A stretch of DNA of 64,000 bases from assembly GCF_003148805.1 (NCBI RefSeq), contig NZ_QGGX01000002.1, positions 310,001 through 374,000 on the forward strand, given 5' to 3'. The position numbers were made by a program, and so were the translations under genes. Positions 1-8,220 of the stretch are shown here, one piece after another. Below the pieces are notes generated by a model. The model was given only the letters and a program-made list of their open reading frames with translations, did not search any database and was not told the origin of the DNA. The stretch comes from Aminobacter sp. AP02 (lineage in GTDB: Bacteria > Pseudomonadota > Alphaproteobacteria > Rhizobiales > Rhizobiaceae). The stretch's first letter is position 1, and every line of letters starts with the position of its first letter.

Positions 1-1
1 T

Positions 2-2641
2 CGCAAGCTGGTGACCGCCGGCGACTACGCCGCGGCCCTTGAGGTCGCCCGCGACCAGGTCGCCAATGGCGCTCAGATCATCGACATCAACATGGACGAG
101 GGCCTGATCGACTCCAAGAAAGCGATGGTCGAGTATCTCAACCTCATCGCCGCCGAGCCCGACATTGCGCGTGTGCCAGTCATGATCGACAGCTCCAAAT
201 GGGAGGTGATCGAGGCAGGGCTGAAATGCGTCCAGGGCAAGCCGATCGTCAATTCGATCTCGATGAAGGAAGGCGAAGAAGCGTTCCTGCATCACGCCAG
301 GCTTTGCCGGGCCTATGGTGCCGCGGTCGTCGTCATGGCGTTCGACGAGCAGGGCCAGGCCGACACAAAGGCGCGCAAGGTCGAGATCTGTACCCGCGCC
401 TACAAACTGCTCACCGAACAGGCCGGCTTCGCGCCGGAAGACATCATCTTCGACCCCAACATCTTCGCAGTCGCCACCGGCATCGAGGAGCACGACAATT
501 ACGGCGTCGACTTCATCGAGGCGACGCGAGAAATTACGCAGACGCTCCCGCATGTCCATGTATCGGGTGGCGTCTCCAACCTGTCGTTCTCCTTCCGCGG
601 CAACGAGCCGGTTCGCGAAGCGATGCATGCCGTGTTCCTCTATCACTGCATCCAGGCAGGCATGGACATGGGCATCGTCAATGCCGGCCAGCTCGCCGTC
701 TATGAATCGATCGACCCGGAGCTGCGCGAGGCCTGCGAGGACGTCGTGCTCAACCGCGTGCCCAAGGCGGGCGGAACGGCGACCGAGCGGTTGCTGGAGT
801 TGGCGGAGCGCTACAAGGGCACGGCCGGCAAGGAGGCCAAGGAGCGAGACCTCGCCTGGCGCGACTGGCCCGTCGAACAACGCATCAGCCACGCGCTGGT
901 CAACGGCATCACCGAGTTCATCGACGCCGACACGGACGAGGCGCGGCTGAGGGCCGAGCGTCCGCTGCACGTCATCGAAGGCCCGCTGATGGCCGGCATG
1001 AACGTCGTCGGCGATCTTTTTGGCGCCGGCAAGATGTTTTTGCCGCAGGTGGTCAAGTCTGCCCGCGTGATGAAGCAGGCGGTGGCTGGCCTGTTGCCCT
1101 ACATGGAGGCAGAGAAGCTGGCCAATGCCGCCAACGGCATCGACAATGGCGAGCGCCAGAGCGCCGGCAAGATCCTGATGGCGACGGTGAAGGGCGATGT
1201 CCATGACATCGGCAAGAACATCGTCGGCGTCGTGCTTGCCTGCAACAATTACGAGATCATCGACCTCGGCGTCATGGTGCCGGCAACCAAGATCCTGCAG
1301 ATAGCCAGGGAGCAGAAGGTCGATATCATCGGCCTGTCTGGCCTGATCACGCCGTCTCTCGACGAGATGGCGCATGTCGCCGCCGAAATGGAGCGCGAGG
1401 GTTTCGACATTCCGCTTTTGATCGGTGGTGCCACCACCAGCCGCGTGCATACGGCGGTCAAGATCCACCCGCGCTACAACAGCGGCCAGACCGTCTATGT
1501 CACCGACGCCAGCCGCGCGGTGGGCGTGGTGTCGAACCTGTTGTCGCCGGAGGCGAAAGGCGGTTACGTCGAGACCGTCCAGGCCGAATACAAGAAGGTT
1601 GCCGATGCGCACGCGCGATCGGAGGCCGACAAGCAGCGCTTGCCCTTGGCCAAGGCGCGCGCCAATGCGCACAAGGTCGACTGGACGTCCTACGATCCGC
1701 CGAAGCCATCCTTCCTTGGCACCAAGGTGTTCGAGAGCTGGGATCTGGCCGAGCTGGCTCGCTACATCGACTGGACACCGTTCTTCCAGACCTGGGAACT
1801 CAAGGGCCGCTATCCGAAGATTCTCGAGGATGAAGCGCAGGGCCCTGCGGCACGGCAGCTGTTCGAGGACGCGCAGGCGATGCTCAAGAAGATCATCGAC
1901 GAGAAGTGGTTCGCCCCCAAGGCGGTCATCGGCTTTTGGCCGGCCAACGCTGTCGGCGACGATGTCAGGCTATTCAGCGACGATGCGCGCTCGCAGGAAC
2001 TGGCGACCTTGTTCACGCTGCGCCAGCAGCTGACCAAGCGCGACGGCAAGGCCAACATGGCGCTGTCCGACTTCGTCGCCCCGCTCGACAGTGGCAAGCC
2101 GGACTATCTCGGCGGCTTTGTCGTGACCGCCGGCATCGAGGAGGTGGCGATCGCCGAGCGCTTCGAGCGCGCCAATGACGACTATTCCTCGATCATGGTC
2201 AAGGCGCTGGCCGACCGTTTCGCCGAAGCCTTTGCCGAGCGTATGCACGAGAAGGTGCGCACGGAGTTCTGGGGCTACGCGCCTGATGAAAATCTGGCAC
2301 CGGACGATTTGATCGGCGAGCCATATCGCGGCATCCGGCCCGCACCCGGCTATCCCGCCCAGCCTGACCATACCGAGAAGGTGACTTTGTTCCGCCTGCT
2401 CGACGCGGAGAAGAATGCCGGCGTCAGCCTGACCGAAAGTATGGCGATGTGGCCGGGCTCGTCGGTCTCGGGCATCTACCTTGCGCATCCAGAGAGTTAT
2501 TATTTCGGTGTCGCCAAGATCGAGCGCGATCAGGTCGAGGACTATGCCCGGCGCAAGGGTATGACCGTAACCGAGGTCGAACGGTGGCTCGGGCCGATCC
2601 TCAACTACGTGCCCGCGTCGTTTGCCGAAGCAGCCGAGTGA
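2..2641 (+). CDS. metH: Methionine synthase, cobalamin-dependent (5' end outside window)
   Basis: Transfers a methyl group from 5-methyltetrahydrofolate through cobalamin to homocysteine, making methionine in the cytoplasm. The reading frame is already open at base 2, so the N-terminal homocysteine-binding domain and part of the folate domain lie upstream; 879 residues remain, against about 1,230 in the E. coli enzyme. The visible order is folate-binding barrel, helical cap, B12 domain and AdoMet activation domain. The B12 domain has the [10 protein letters not shown] motif whose His (codon 1202-1204) ligates cobalt. The activation domain has [17 protein letters not shown], where E. coli has Cys in place of the Gln. 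The gene ends 270 bp before the Asp-rich cluster with no obvious terminator between. Identification is secure; only the start is missing. Confidence 0.97.
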   Translation, partial: RKLVTAGDYAAALEVARDQVANGAQIIDINMDEGLIDSKKAMVEYLNLIAAEPDIARVPVMIDSSKWEVIEAGLKCVQGKPIVNSISMKEGEEAFLHHARLCRAYGAAVVVMAFDEQGQADTKARKVEICTRAYKLLTEQAGFAPEDIIFDPNIFAVATGIEEHDNYGVDFIEATREITQTLPHVHVSGGVSNLSFSFRGNEPVREAMHAVFLYHCIQAGMDMGIVNAGQLAVYESIDPELREACEDVVLNRVPKAGGTATERLLELAERYKGTAGKEAKERDLAWRDWPVEQRISHALVNGITEFIDADTDEARLRAERPLHVIEGPLMAGMNVVGDLFGAGKMFLPQVVKSARVMKQAVAGLLPYMEAEKLANAANGIDNGERQSAGKILMATVKGDVHDIGKNIVGVVLACNNYEIIDLGVMVPATKILQIAREQKVDIIGLSGLITPSLDEMAHVAAEMEREGFDIPLLIGGATTSRVHTAVKIHPRYNSGQTVYVTDASRAVGVVSNLLSPEAKGGYVETVQAEYKKVADAHARSEADKQRLPLAKARANAHKVDWTSYDPPKPSFLGTKVFESWDLAELARYIDWTPFFQTWELKGRYPKILEDEAQGPAARQLFEDAQAMLKKIIDEKWFAPKAVIGFWPANAVGDDVRLFSDDARSQELATLFTLRQQLTKRDGKANMALSDFVAPLDSGKPDYLGGFVVTAGIEEVAIAERFERANDDYSSIMVKALADRFAEAFAERMHEKVRTEFWGYAPDENLAPDDLIGEPYRGIRPAPGYPAQPDHTEKVTLFRLLDAEKNAGVSLTESMAMWPGSSVSGIYLAHPESYYFGVAKIERDQVEDYARRKGMTVTEVERWLGPILNYVPASFAEAAE

Positions 2642-2910
2642 GGCACTGCTTCTGAACTGGCGGTGATCGACGCTTCGTTTTGAGGCCTGATGGGGCTCGC
2701 CGCTCCGCGTCGACGAGGACGTCGGGGTGGCATGCCCGTTTGAGTGCGGCCGATTCGTTGGCCTCGTCATCTCATCCCATCTTGCCGTCTTCGCTTGAGC
2801 GGTTGGCCTCAATGAGTGAGGCCGATACGCCCCGACTTGGTGTCTATCCGTGCTTTTTGGAAGGTGGGATGCTGCTTCACCAGCGGCTGCGCGCACCATG
2901 GAGACGCACG

Positions 2911-3612
2911 ATGGAGCCTGACGAAAAAGTCGAGCGAGACATGATGGCCGACCAGGACGATGCGGACGTCGATGAATCCGGCGATCAAAACGACGACACC
3001 GTTCAGGATGTGGAGGACATCGACCTCGACCTGAAGCAGGACTCCGATATCGACGACGATGTCGACATCGATGTGCTGGTCATAGGTTCGCACCCCGTCA
3101 TCGTCGACCTGGATACCGAAGTCGATCAGAACGGCGAGATGGATCAGGACGCCGATGTCGACAGTGACGCCGACGACGGTGAAGGTTACGACATCGGCAT
3201 TGCGGGTGAGCAAAGACCTGAGGTCGATCAGCGGATCGAGGTCGATGTCGAAGTCAGCGAAGACAGCGACGGCAACATCATCGTCGAGATCGACGCCGAA
3301 GTTGAAGACGATGTCGAGATCGAAAGCGATCTCGACATCGACGTGGATGACGATGACCAAGACAGCATCGATGCCGAACTCGACCAGGACACCGAAACTG
3401 ACGGGAACGTCGATGTCGACATCGAAATCCGCGATGACCTTGATGCCGACGTCGATGTGGACATTGCCTCTCTCATCGACACCTTGGTACGCGGTCTGGT
3501 CGATGTCGAAGAAGACGAGGACGGACCCGATATCGATGTCGACCTGGAAGATGAGGCCGGTGCTGACGCCGACGTCGACATCATCGTCGATCTGACCGAC
3601 ATCGACGCCTGA
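2911..3612 (+). CDS. Asp/Glu-rich repeat protein 1, putative type I secretion cargo
   Basis: A 233-residue protein of unknown function. By count it holds 73 Asp and 26 Glu (42% acidic) and no Cys. Runs such as DIDLDL, DVDIDV and DQDADVD alternate Asp with a hydrophobic or small residue, a pattern that would put all carboxylates on one face of a beta strand. Less acidic stretches (VLVIGSHPVIVDL, GNIIVEIDAEVE) break the repeats. The ATG at 2911 is chosen because GGAGA lies seven bases upstream; the frame is open further upstream (ATG at 2812), but that part is Arg/Pro/Ser-rich with no good ribosome site. The C-terminus is VDLTDIDA, an acidic-hydrophobic tail like those of PrtA-type secretion substrates. 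It shares DQDADxD-type words with the proteins at 3935-4357 and 8221-9267. Export by the neighbouring ABC system is inferred from context. Confidence 0.8.
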   Translation: MEPDEKVERDMMADQDDADVDESGDQNDDTVQDVEDIDLDLKQDSDIDDDVDIDVLVIGSHPVIVDLDTEVDQNGEMDQDADVDSDADDGEGYDIGIAGEQRPEVDQRIEVDVEVSEDSDGNIIVEIDAEVEDDVEIESDLDIDVDDDDQDSIDAELDQDTETDGNVDVDIEIRDDLDADVDVDIASLIDTLVRGLVDVEEDEDGPDIDVDLEDEAGADADVDIIVDLTDIDA

Positions 3613-3934
3613 ATTCCATTCGCCAGGGGCTGAAGATAGCCGAGTTGCCAGTCGGCTGTCGCTGCGCGTCGAATTCAACGCAGGTTCATCCGGATGACCC
3701 GAAGCGGTTCACCTATTCGGGCTACCTCACCGGATCGGGCGAGCCAATTGGTAGCATGGCCGACCCGTTTGGGCATGGTTCATATTGGCGCCTATTCTCC
3801 AAAGCTTTGAACAGGGATGCTTGGCCACATCGATGGATTGTCGCCGGGTCTGACTGACCGTCCCGGTAGCTGTCGATCCGCTCCGGAGGCAAACGCTCGC
3901 CAGGGCGGCTTTGCTCAACAGGGAGGGTAACCCC
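3613..3934. other. Intergenic region between the first two Asp-rich genes
   Basis: I see no convincing gene in these 322 bases. A 70-codon open frame at 3645-3857 has no ribosome site and ordinary non-acidic composition, so I do not call it. The last 15 bases hold a strong ribosome site (GGGAGG at 3921-3926) for the next gene. A promoter for the second gene could lie here, but no clear -35/-10 pair stands out. Confidence 0.5.
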
Positions 3935-4357
3935 ATGGCTGACATCAAAGACAATGATTTTGACATCGACATAGATGCCGACATCGATCAGGACCTCGAC
4001 CAGGACCAAGACCAGGACGTTGACGTCGATACCGACCAGGACTCGGACGTAGATATCGACAACGACAATGACTCGGATGTCGACAACGACACCGACCAAG
4101 ACGCTGACACCGACAACGACGCAGATGCGGACGCGGATGCCGATGCTGACAAAGACAGCGATGCGGACGCCGATGCCGACGCCGACGCCGACGGCGATGC
4201 TGACAATGACAACGACACCGACACCGATGTCACGCAATCCAACGACAACGACGTGGATGTCGATCAGGATCAGGACGTCGACGTGGATGTCGACCAGACT
4301 CAAACGGCTGATCAGGACGCTGACATAGACATCAACTTCGACTTCGACTTCGCTTGA
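3935..4357 (+). CDS. Alternating poly-(Asp-X) protein 2, putative type I secretion cargo
   Basis: A 140-residue protein that is almost entirely D-x-D-x. By count 63 of 140 residues are Asp (45%), occupying nearly every second position from residue 6 to about 118. The alternate residues are A, V, I, T, N, S, Q and G. It has two Lys and no Arg, Glu, His, Cys or Trp. The middle is a (Asp-Ala)n block. The C-terminus changes to INFDFDFA, an aromatic-acidic tail compatible with a PrtA-type type I signal. ATG 3935 is preceded by GGGAGG with good spacing; the frame opens at a TTG at 3911. There is no Sec signal peptide. An 11-bp hairpin follows, then the exporter genes. Known Asp-rich sequences of this kind bind divalent cations or mineral; that role here is inference. 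I recognise no named family. Confidence 0.82.
   Translation: MADIKDNDFDIDIDADIDQDLDQDQDQDVDVDTDQDSDVDIDNDNDSDVDNDTDQDADTDNDADADADADADKDSDADADADADADGDADNDNDTDTDVTQSNDNDVDVDQDQDVDVDVDQTQTADQDADIDINFDFDFA
4118..4204 (+). repeat. Low-complexity GAY-GCN codon repeat inside Asp-rich gene 2
   Basis: The DNA is a run of Asp-Ala codon pairs (GAY GCN), interrupted once by Lys-Asp-Ser and once by Gly. The synonymous codons vary (GAT/GAC, GCA/GCG/GCC/GCT), so it is a protein-level repeat rather than an exact DNA tandem repeat. It could still slip or recombine and change copy number in six-base steps without breaking the frame. Confidence 0.7.
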
Positions 4358-4375
4358 TTGCACTCGATGACATGA

Positions 4376-4400
4376 GGCGCCCGGATTCAATCCGGGCGCC
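4376..4400. terminator. GC-rich hairpin between Asp-rich gene 2 and the exporter
   Basis: A perfect 11-bp stem, GGCGCCCGGAT (4376-4386) with its complement (4390-4400), closes a 3-base loop 18 bases after the stop codon. There is no T-tract, so it is not a canonical intrinsic terminator. It may stabilise the 3' end of the cargo mRNA or reduce read-through into the exporter genes, so that much more cargo than pump is made. That role is inference. Confidence 0.6.
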
Positions 4401-4495
4401 GGCTCGCGCCACCATGGCGGCGAGCCGTGCCGGGCCTGACTTGTACGTGCCGCGGGCACCGGACCTTTCGCTGTGACGCCCTCGCGGAGACATTC

Positions 4496-6313
4496 ATGGC
4501 TCTATCCAAGGACCGAACGATAACCGAAGTCGAACGTGCCTTTCACCGCTGCAGGGCATCGTTGGCGATGGTCTTCGCGCTCAGCTTCTTCGTGAACCTC
4601 CTGGCCCTGACGGTCCCGCTCTACCTCTTGCATGTCTATGATCACGTCCTGTCGAGTCACAGTCTCGATACACTGGTCATGCTGACCTTGATCGTGGTCG
4701 TGGCACTTGCCGTGCATGCCACGCTCGAGGCATTGCGCCGGGCGATGCTCGCCAGGATCGGCGTTTGGCTCGACGATCGGGTCCAGCCGTCGGTCCTCAT
4801 TGCAGCCGTGCAATCGGCCTTGCGCAACGATGCAGCCGCCGCCGCCCAGGCCTGGCGCGACGTCAGCGGCTTGCGCTCGTTTTTCGGCGGTACCGCCAGC
4901 ACATCCCTGTTTGACCTTCCCTGGACGCCAATCTTCATCCTTGCCATGATCCTCGTGCATCCGTTGCTCGGGACAATCGGTCTCGTCGCGTCGCTTATCT
5001 TATTTGGACTGGCGATGCTCAACGAGATGGTGACGCGCAAGCCGTTCGCCCGTGCGAGTGCTGCCTGGGGCGAGAGCCAGCACCGGTTCGAAGCGCTGCT
5101 GCGCAATGTCGAGGCGATCAGCGCCATGGGCATGCTCCCAGGGGTCGCCCGACTCTTGCGCAATGGTCAGGCCGAGGCGAAGGAAGCGCAACTCATCGCC
5201 GCCGCGCGTGCCAGCACCATTCAGGCGGTTGCCCGTTTTGTCCGGCTTTTCGCCCAGGTCATTGTCATGGCCTGCGCTGCCTGGCTAGTGATCTTGAACA
5301 GCGTCAGTCCTGGGGCAATCTTTGCCACGTCGATCCTGCTTGGGCGCTCCCTGGCGCCAGTGGAAGGAGCCATCGGCACCTGGAAAGCCGTTAGCAGTGT
5401 ACGCCTGGGCTATGGCCGCCTGCGCAAGATACTGGCGTCTGCGTCGCAGCCGCGAAAGGCAATGGAGTTGCCGCGCCCCAATGGGCAACTCTCCATCGAA
5501 CAGGTGACGTTCGTGCCGCCCGGAGCGTCCGCGCCGGCGCTGCGGCGGGTAACATTCCTCGTCAACCCGGGAGAAATTCTCGGTGTTGTCGGTCCCTCCG
5601 GTGCTGGGAAGTCGACCCTTGGTCGCCTTATCGCCGGCACGATCGGACCAACAGCGGGGCATGTGCGTCTCGACAATGCCGACATGGAAATCTGGCTGGC
5701 CTCTGGTGGTCACCGCTACTTTGGCTATCTTCCCCAGGATATCGAACTTTTCGGCGGCACGATCAGGGAAAACATCGCCCGCCTGCAGGATGCGTCGGCC
5801 GATGAGGTGATCGCAGCCGCATCAATGGTTGGGCTGCACGAAACGATCATGCGGCTTCCCCTGGGCTACGAAACAGATATCGGCGAGAGCGGCACGAGGC
5901 TGTCGGGCGGGCAGCGCCAGCGGCTCGGCCTGGCGCGCGCATTCTTCGGCCATCCGCGCATCATCGTCCTGGACGAACCGAACGCCAGCCTCGACGCCGA
6001 AGGCGAAGAGGCGCTGCGGGAGGCGATCCAGAACATGAAGGCGCGGGGATCGACGATCATCATCATCGCCCAGCGCCTTCAGATACTTAGCCTGTCCGAC
6101 AAGATCCTGGTCCTCGACAACGGCATGATCAATGCCTTCGGCGACCGCCGGGAGGTCGCTGGCAAGATCAAGAGTGGGCGGACCGCCATTCCGGTCAGGC
6201 GTCCGCAAATCATCACTGCCCGCAAGAGCGTCAAGCAGCTGGGCCACAAGGGCTACCCTGAGATGGCGAATGGGCATGCGTCGGCAGGGGAAGCCGAAAG
6301 AGGCGGGGCATGA
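4496..6313 (+). CDS. Type I secretion ABC exporter (permease/ATPase, PrtD-type)
   Basis: Inner-membrane ABC half-transporter of 605 residues that would power one-step export with a membrane fusion protein and an outer-membrane TolC (none in this window). The order is an N-terminal membrane domain with about six hydrophobic segments (from about residue 22), then the ATPase domain with Walker A GPSGAGKST, Q-loop YLPQD, signature LSGGQRQR and Walker B IIVLDEPN. There is no C39 peptidase-like N-terminal domain, which fits the PrtD/HasD group rather than HlyB. The switch (H-loop) position reads IIIIAQRL, so the conserved His is Gln (codon CAG, 6071-6073). ATG 4496 has GGAGA upstream. The stop overlaps the next gene by four bases, indicating translational coupling. 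Assignment to the class is strong; the cargo is inferred from the flanking Asp-rich genes. Confidence 0.92.
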   Translation: MALSKDRTITEVERAFHRCRASLAMVFALSFFVNLLALTVPLYLLHVYDHVLSSHSLDTLVMLTLIVVVALAVHATLEALRRAMLARIGVWLDDRVQPSVLIAAVQSALRNDAAAAAQAWRDVSGLRSFFGGTASTSLFDLPWTPIFILAMILVHPLLGTIGLVASLILFGLAMLNEMVTRKPFARASAAWGESQHRFEALLRNVEAISAMGMLPGVARLLRNGQAEAKEAQLIAAARASTIQAVARFVRLFAQVIVMACAAWLVILNSVSPGAIFATSILLGRSLAPVEGAIGTWKAVSSVRLGYGRLRKILASASQPRKAMELPRPNGQLSIEQVTFVPPGASAPALRRVTFLVNPGEILGVVGPSGAGKSTLGRLIAGTIGPTAGHVRLDNADMEIWLASGGHRYFGYLPQDIELFGGTIRENIARLQDASADEVIAAASMVGLHETIMRLPLGYETDIGESGTRLSGGQRQRLGLARAFFGHPRIIVLDEPNASLDAEGEEALREAIQNMKARGSTIIIIAQRLQILSLSDKILVLDNGMINAFGDRREVAGKIKSGRTAIPVRRPQIITARKSVKQLGHKGYPEMANGHASAGEAERGGA

Positions 6314-8214
6314 AGCGTCTGAAAGCCGGCGCCAAGAAAGGTGCCAACACTGCAACTACGGTGGACTACGGTGCCGGCCCAAATTGGCAGCCTGCCAAGT
6401 CGCGAGCAGGCCTTTCCAGCATCGTCGCGCGCCTTGCTGCGTTCAAGTCAACGGCGGTGGCAACCGGACAACGCGTTGCCCAGGGAGCCGTCGCCGCATG
6501 GGATAAAGCATCAGCGCGCTTCGTCGCGACATTGAAGGCATGTTCTGGAGCCGCCCGAAGCCTGGCCATGGCATTCTTCGCGGCCATGAAGGCGCCGACG
6601 CAGAGTTCATTCGAGCGGTGCCGCCCCGTTGCCGTAGGAGCTGCTGCCACCACAGGCGGCTTTGCAACCAATTGCAGCGGAACCATCAGGCGACAGCTGG
6701 GCTCTGCCTACAGTTCCCTTGAAGCGTGGCTTTCGTGGACATGGGATGGGCTCACTGTCTTGGCCACGGAGTCTGCATCGTCAGTGGCCTCTAAAACGAC
6801 AGCAAATTTCAATTGGCTTGCCAACACACATCCCTTCGCAAGGTTTCGACAAGAACGCCTCATCGACGCCTCGAACAGGGCCGGCATGTCCGACCTTGCA
6901 ATGGCGCCGATGCTGTCTGCTACGCCGTTTCATCGGCTACGTTACCTCGCCGCGAGCGCGTTTTCGATTGTCGGGGTGTTTGTCGTTGGCTTCGGTGTCT
7001 GGTCGATCTATGCGCCGCTCGAAAGTGCCGCGATTGCCGGGGGAGCCATCGAGGCGGAGTCGAGCCGCAAGACCATCCAGCATCTCGAGGGAGGGATTGT
7101 CGGGCGCATCATGGTGCAGGACGGCGATGTGGTGGCTGCCGGCCAACCCCTCATCGGCCTTGATGACACCAAGGCACGGGCGACCGTCCAGATGCTTCAA
7201 GGACAGTTGTGGGACGCGCAAGCCCTCGAGGCGCGCCTTGTCGCCGAGCGTGACAATCGCGAAACCATCCTGTTTCCAAAAGACATGATGTCGGCCGCTC
7301 AGCGCAATCCAGCGGTGGCGGGGATAATCGTCGCGCAAGACAAGATATTCGATACGCGGCGCAAGCTTCAGGCGTCTCGTATCGAAATCATCGAGCAGCG
7401 CAAGGCACAGACCGAGCAGGAAATCGCGGGCTTACGTTTTCAGGCAAAGGCGGCCGCGACGCGGGCTGCCATCGTCAAGGCAGAAATCGCGGAAGTTGCC
7501 CCACTCGTGGCCAAGCGCCTGCAGACGCGCGCGCGCCTGTTGCAGATTGAACGCGAGCAAGCCGAGATCGACGGACGGATTGGCGACACGATGTCCCAGA
7601 TGTCCCGCGCGGGACAGGCTATTGGCGAGTCGCGGGCGATGATCCTCAAGCTCGAGAGCGACTATCAGACTGAGGTCGCGGAGGATCTTCGCGAGACCCA
7701 GTCCCAGATCCTTCAGCTCGCCGAGCGCTTTCAGGCCGCCAGTGACGTTCTCGCCCGGACGATCGTGCGCGCGCCCGAGGCCGGCACAATCACAGACTTG
7801 CGTATCCACACGACCGGGGGCGTGGTGGCGGCAGGCGAGCCGCTCCTTGATCTTGTCCCCAGTCAGGATCGCCTGATCGTTACGGCCCAGGTCAAGCCGG
7901 AGGATATCGACCTGGTTCATCCCGGTCTCAAGGCGCGCGTGCGCCTGCTTTCCTACAAGCATCGCCGCGTTCCTCCCGTTGAGGGGGTTCTCACCTATGT
8001 CTCAGCCGACCGTCTCATCGACACCGAGACGAAGCGGGCATTTTACACAGCGCGCATCCGCATCACCGAGGCATCGCTTCACGCGCTCCCCGAGGTGGAA
8101 ATCATGGCGGGGATGCCGGTCGAGATATTGATCAACACCGGCACGTTCACCGTCGGCCACTATGCACTCCGTCCCGTTTTCGACAGCTTCAACCGAGCCT
8201 TCAGAGAGGACTGA
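6310..8214 (+). CDS. Type I secretion membrane fusion protein (HlyD/PrtE family) with long basic N-terminal extension
   Basis: Periplasmic adaptor of 634 residues that would link the ABC exporter to an outer-membrane channel. The C-terminal two thirds are typical: one membrane segment (about 212-232), a lipoyl-like half (SSRKTIQHLEGGIVGRI), a long coiled coil (about 270-480), and the beta-barrel/second lipoyl part beginning RAPEAGTITDL. The odd part is the first ~210 residues: the family usually starts 20-50 residues before the membrane helix. By my count this cytoplasmic extension has 26 Lys/Arg against 9 Asp/Glu and is Ala/Ser/Thr-rich. It could bind polyanionic cargo (inference). The ATG at 6310 overlaps the exporter stop, so the start is well placed. 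I cannot exclude a later start, but the frame is continuous and no better ribosome site was seen. Confidence 0.9.
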   Translation: MKRLKAGAKKGANTATTVDYGAGPNWQPAKSRAGLSSIVARLAAFKSTAVATGQRVAQGAVAAWDKASARFVATLKACSGAARSLAMAFFAAMKAPTQSSFERCRPVAVGAAATTGGFATNCSGTIRRQLGSAYSSLEAWLSWTWDGLTVLATESASSVASKTTANFNWLANTHPFARFRQERLIDASNRAGMSDLAMAPMLSATPFHRLRYLAASAFSIVGVFVVGFGVWSIYAPLESAAIAGGAIEAESSRKTIQHLEGGIVGRIMVQDGDVVAAGQPLIGLDDTKARATVQMLQGQLWDAQALEARLVAERDNRETILFPKDMMSAAQRNPAVAGIIVAQDKIFDTRRKLQASRIEIIEQRKAQTEQEIAGLRFQAKAAATRAAIVKAEIAEVAPLVAKRLQTRARLLQIEREQAEIDGRIGDTMSQMSRAGQAIGESRAMILKLESDYQTEVAEDLRETQSQILQLAERFQAASDVLARTIVRAPEAGTITDLRIHTTGGVVAAGEPLLDLVPSQDRLIVTAQVKPEDIDLVHPGLKARVRLLSYKHRRVPPVEGVLTYVSADRLIDTETKRAFYTARIRITEASLHALPEVEIMAGMPVEILINTGTFTVGHYALRPVFDSFNRAFRED

Positions 8215-8220
8215 GGCCAG

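Noticed and set aside
1970-2899. 309-codon minus-strand frame over the metH 3' end
   Set aside because: It lies mostly antisense to conserved metH sequence and has no recognisable motif.
3645-3857. 70-codon frame between Asp-rich genes 1 and 2
   Set aside because: No ribosome site, no acidic repeat and no family resemblance; kept as intergenic.
4118-4204. CRISPR-like or satellite repeat
   Set aside because: The repetition is at codon level with varied synonymous bases and no unique spacers; it is protein low complexity.
2809-4459. Long minus-strand open frames opposite the Asp-rich genes, rich in Val/Ile/Asp
   Set aside because: The GAY-GTC-type repeats read as Val/Ile/Asp or Ser/Thr in other frames. 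They lack ribosome sites and mirror the real repeats, so they are shadows.
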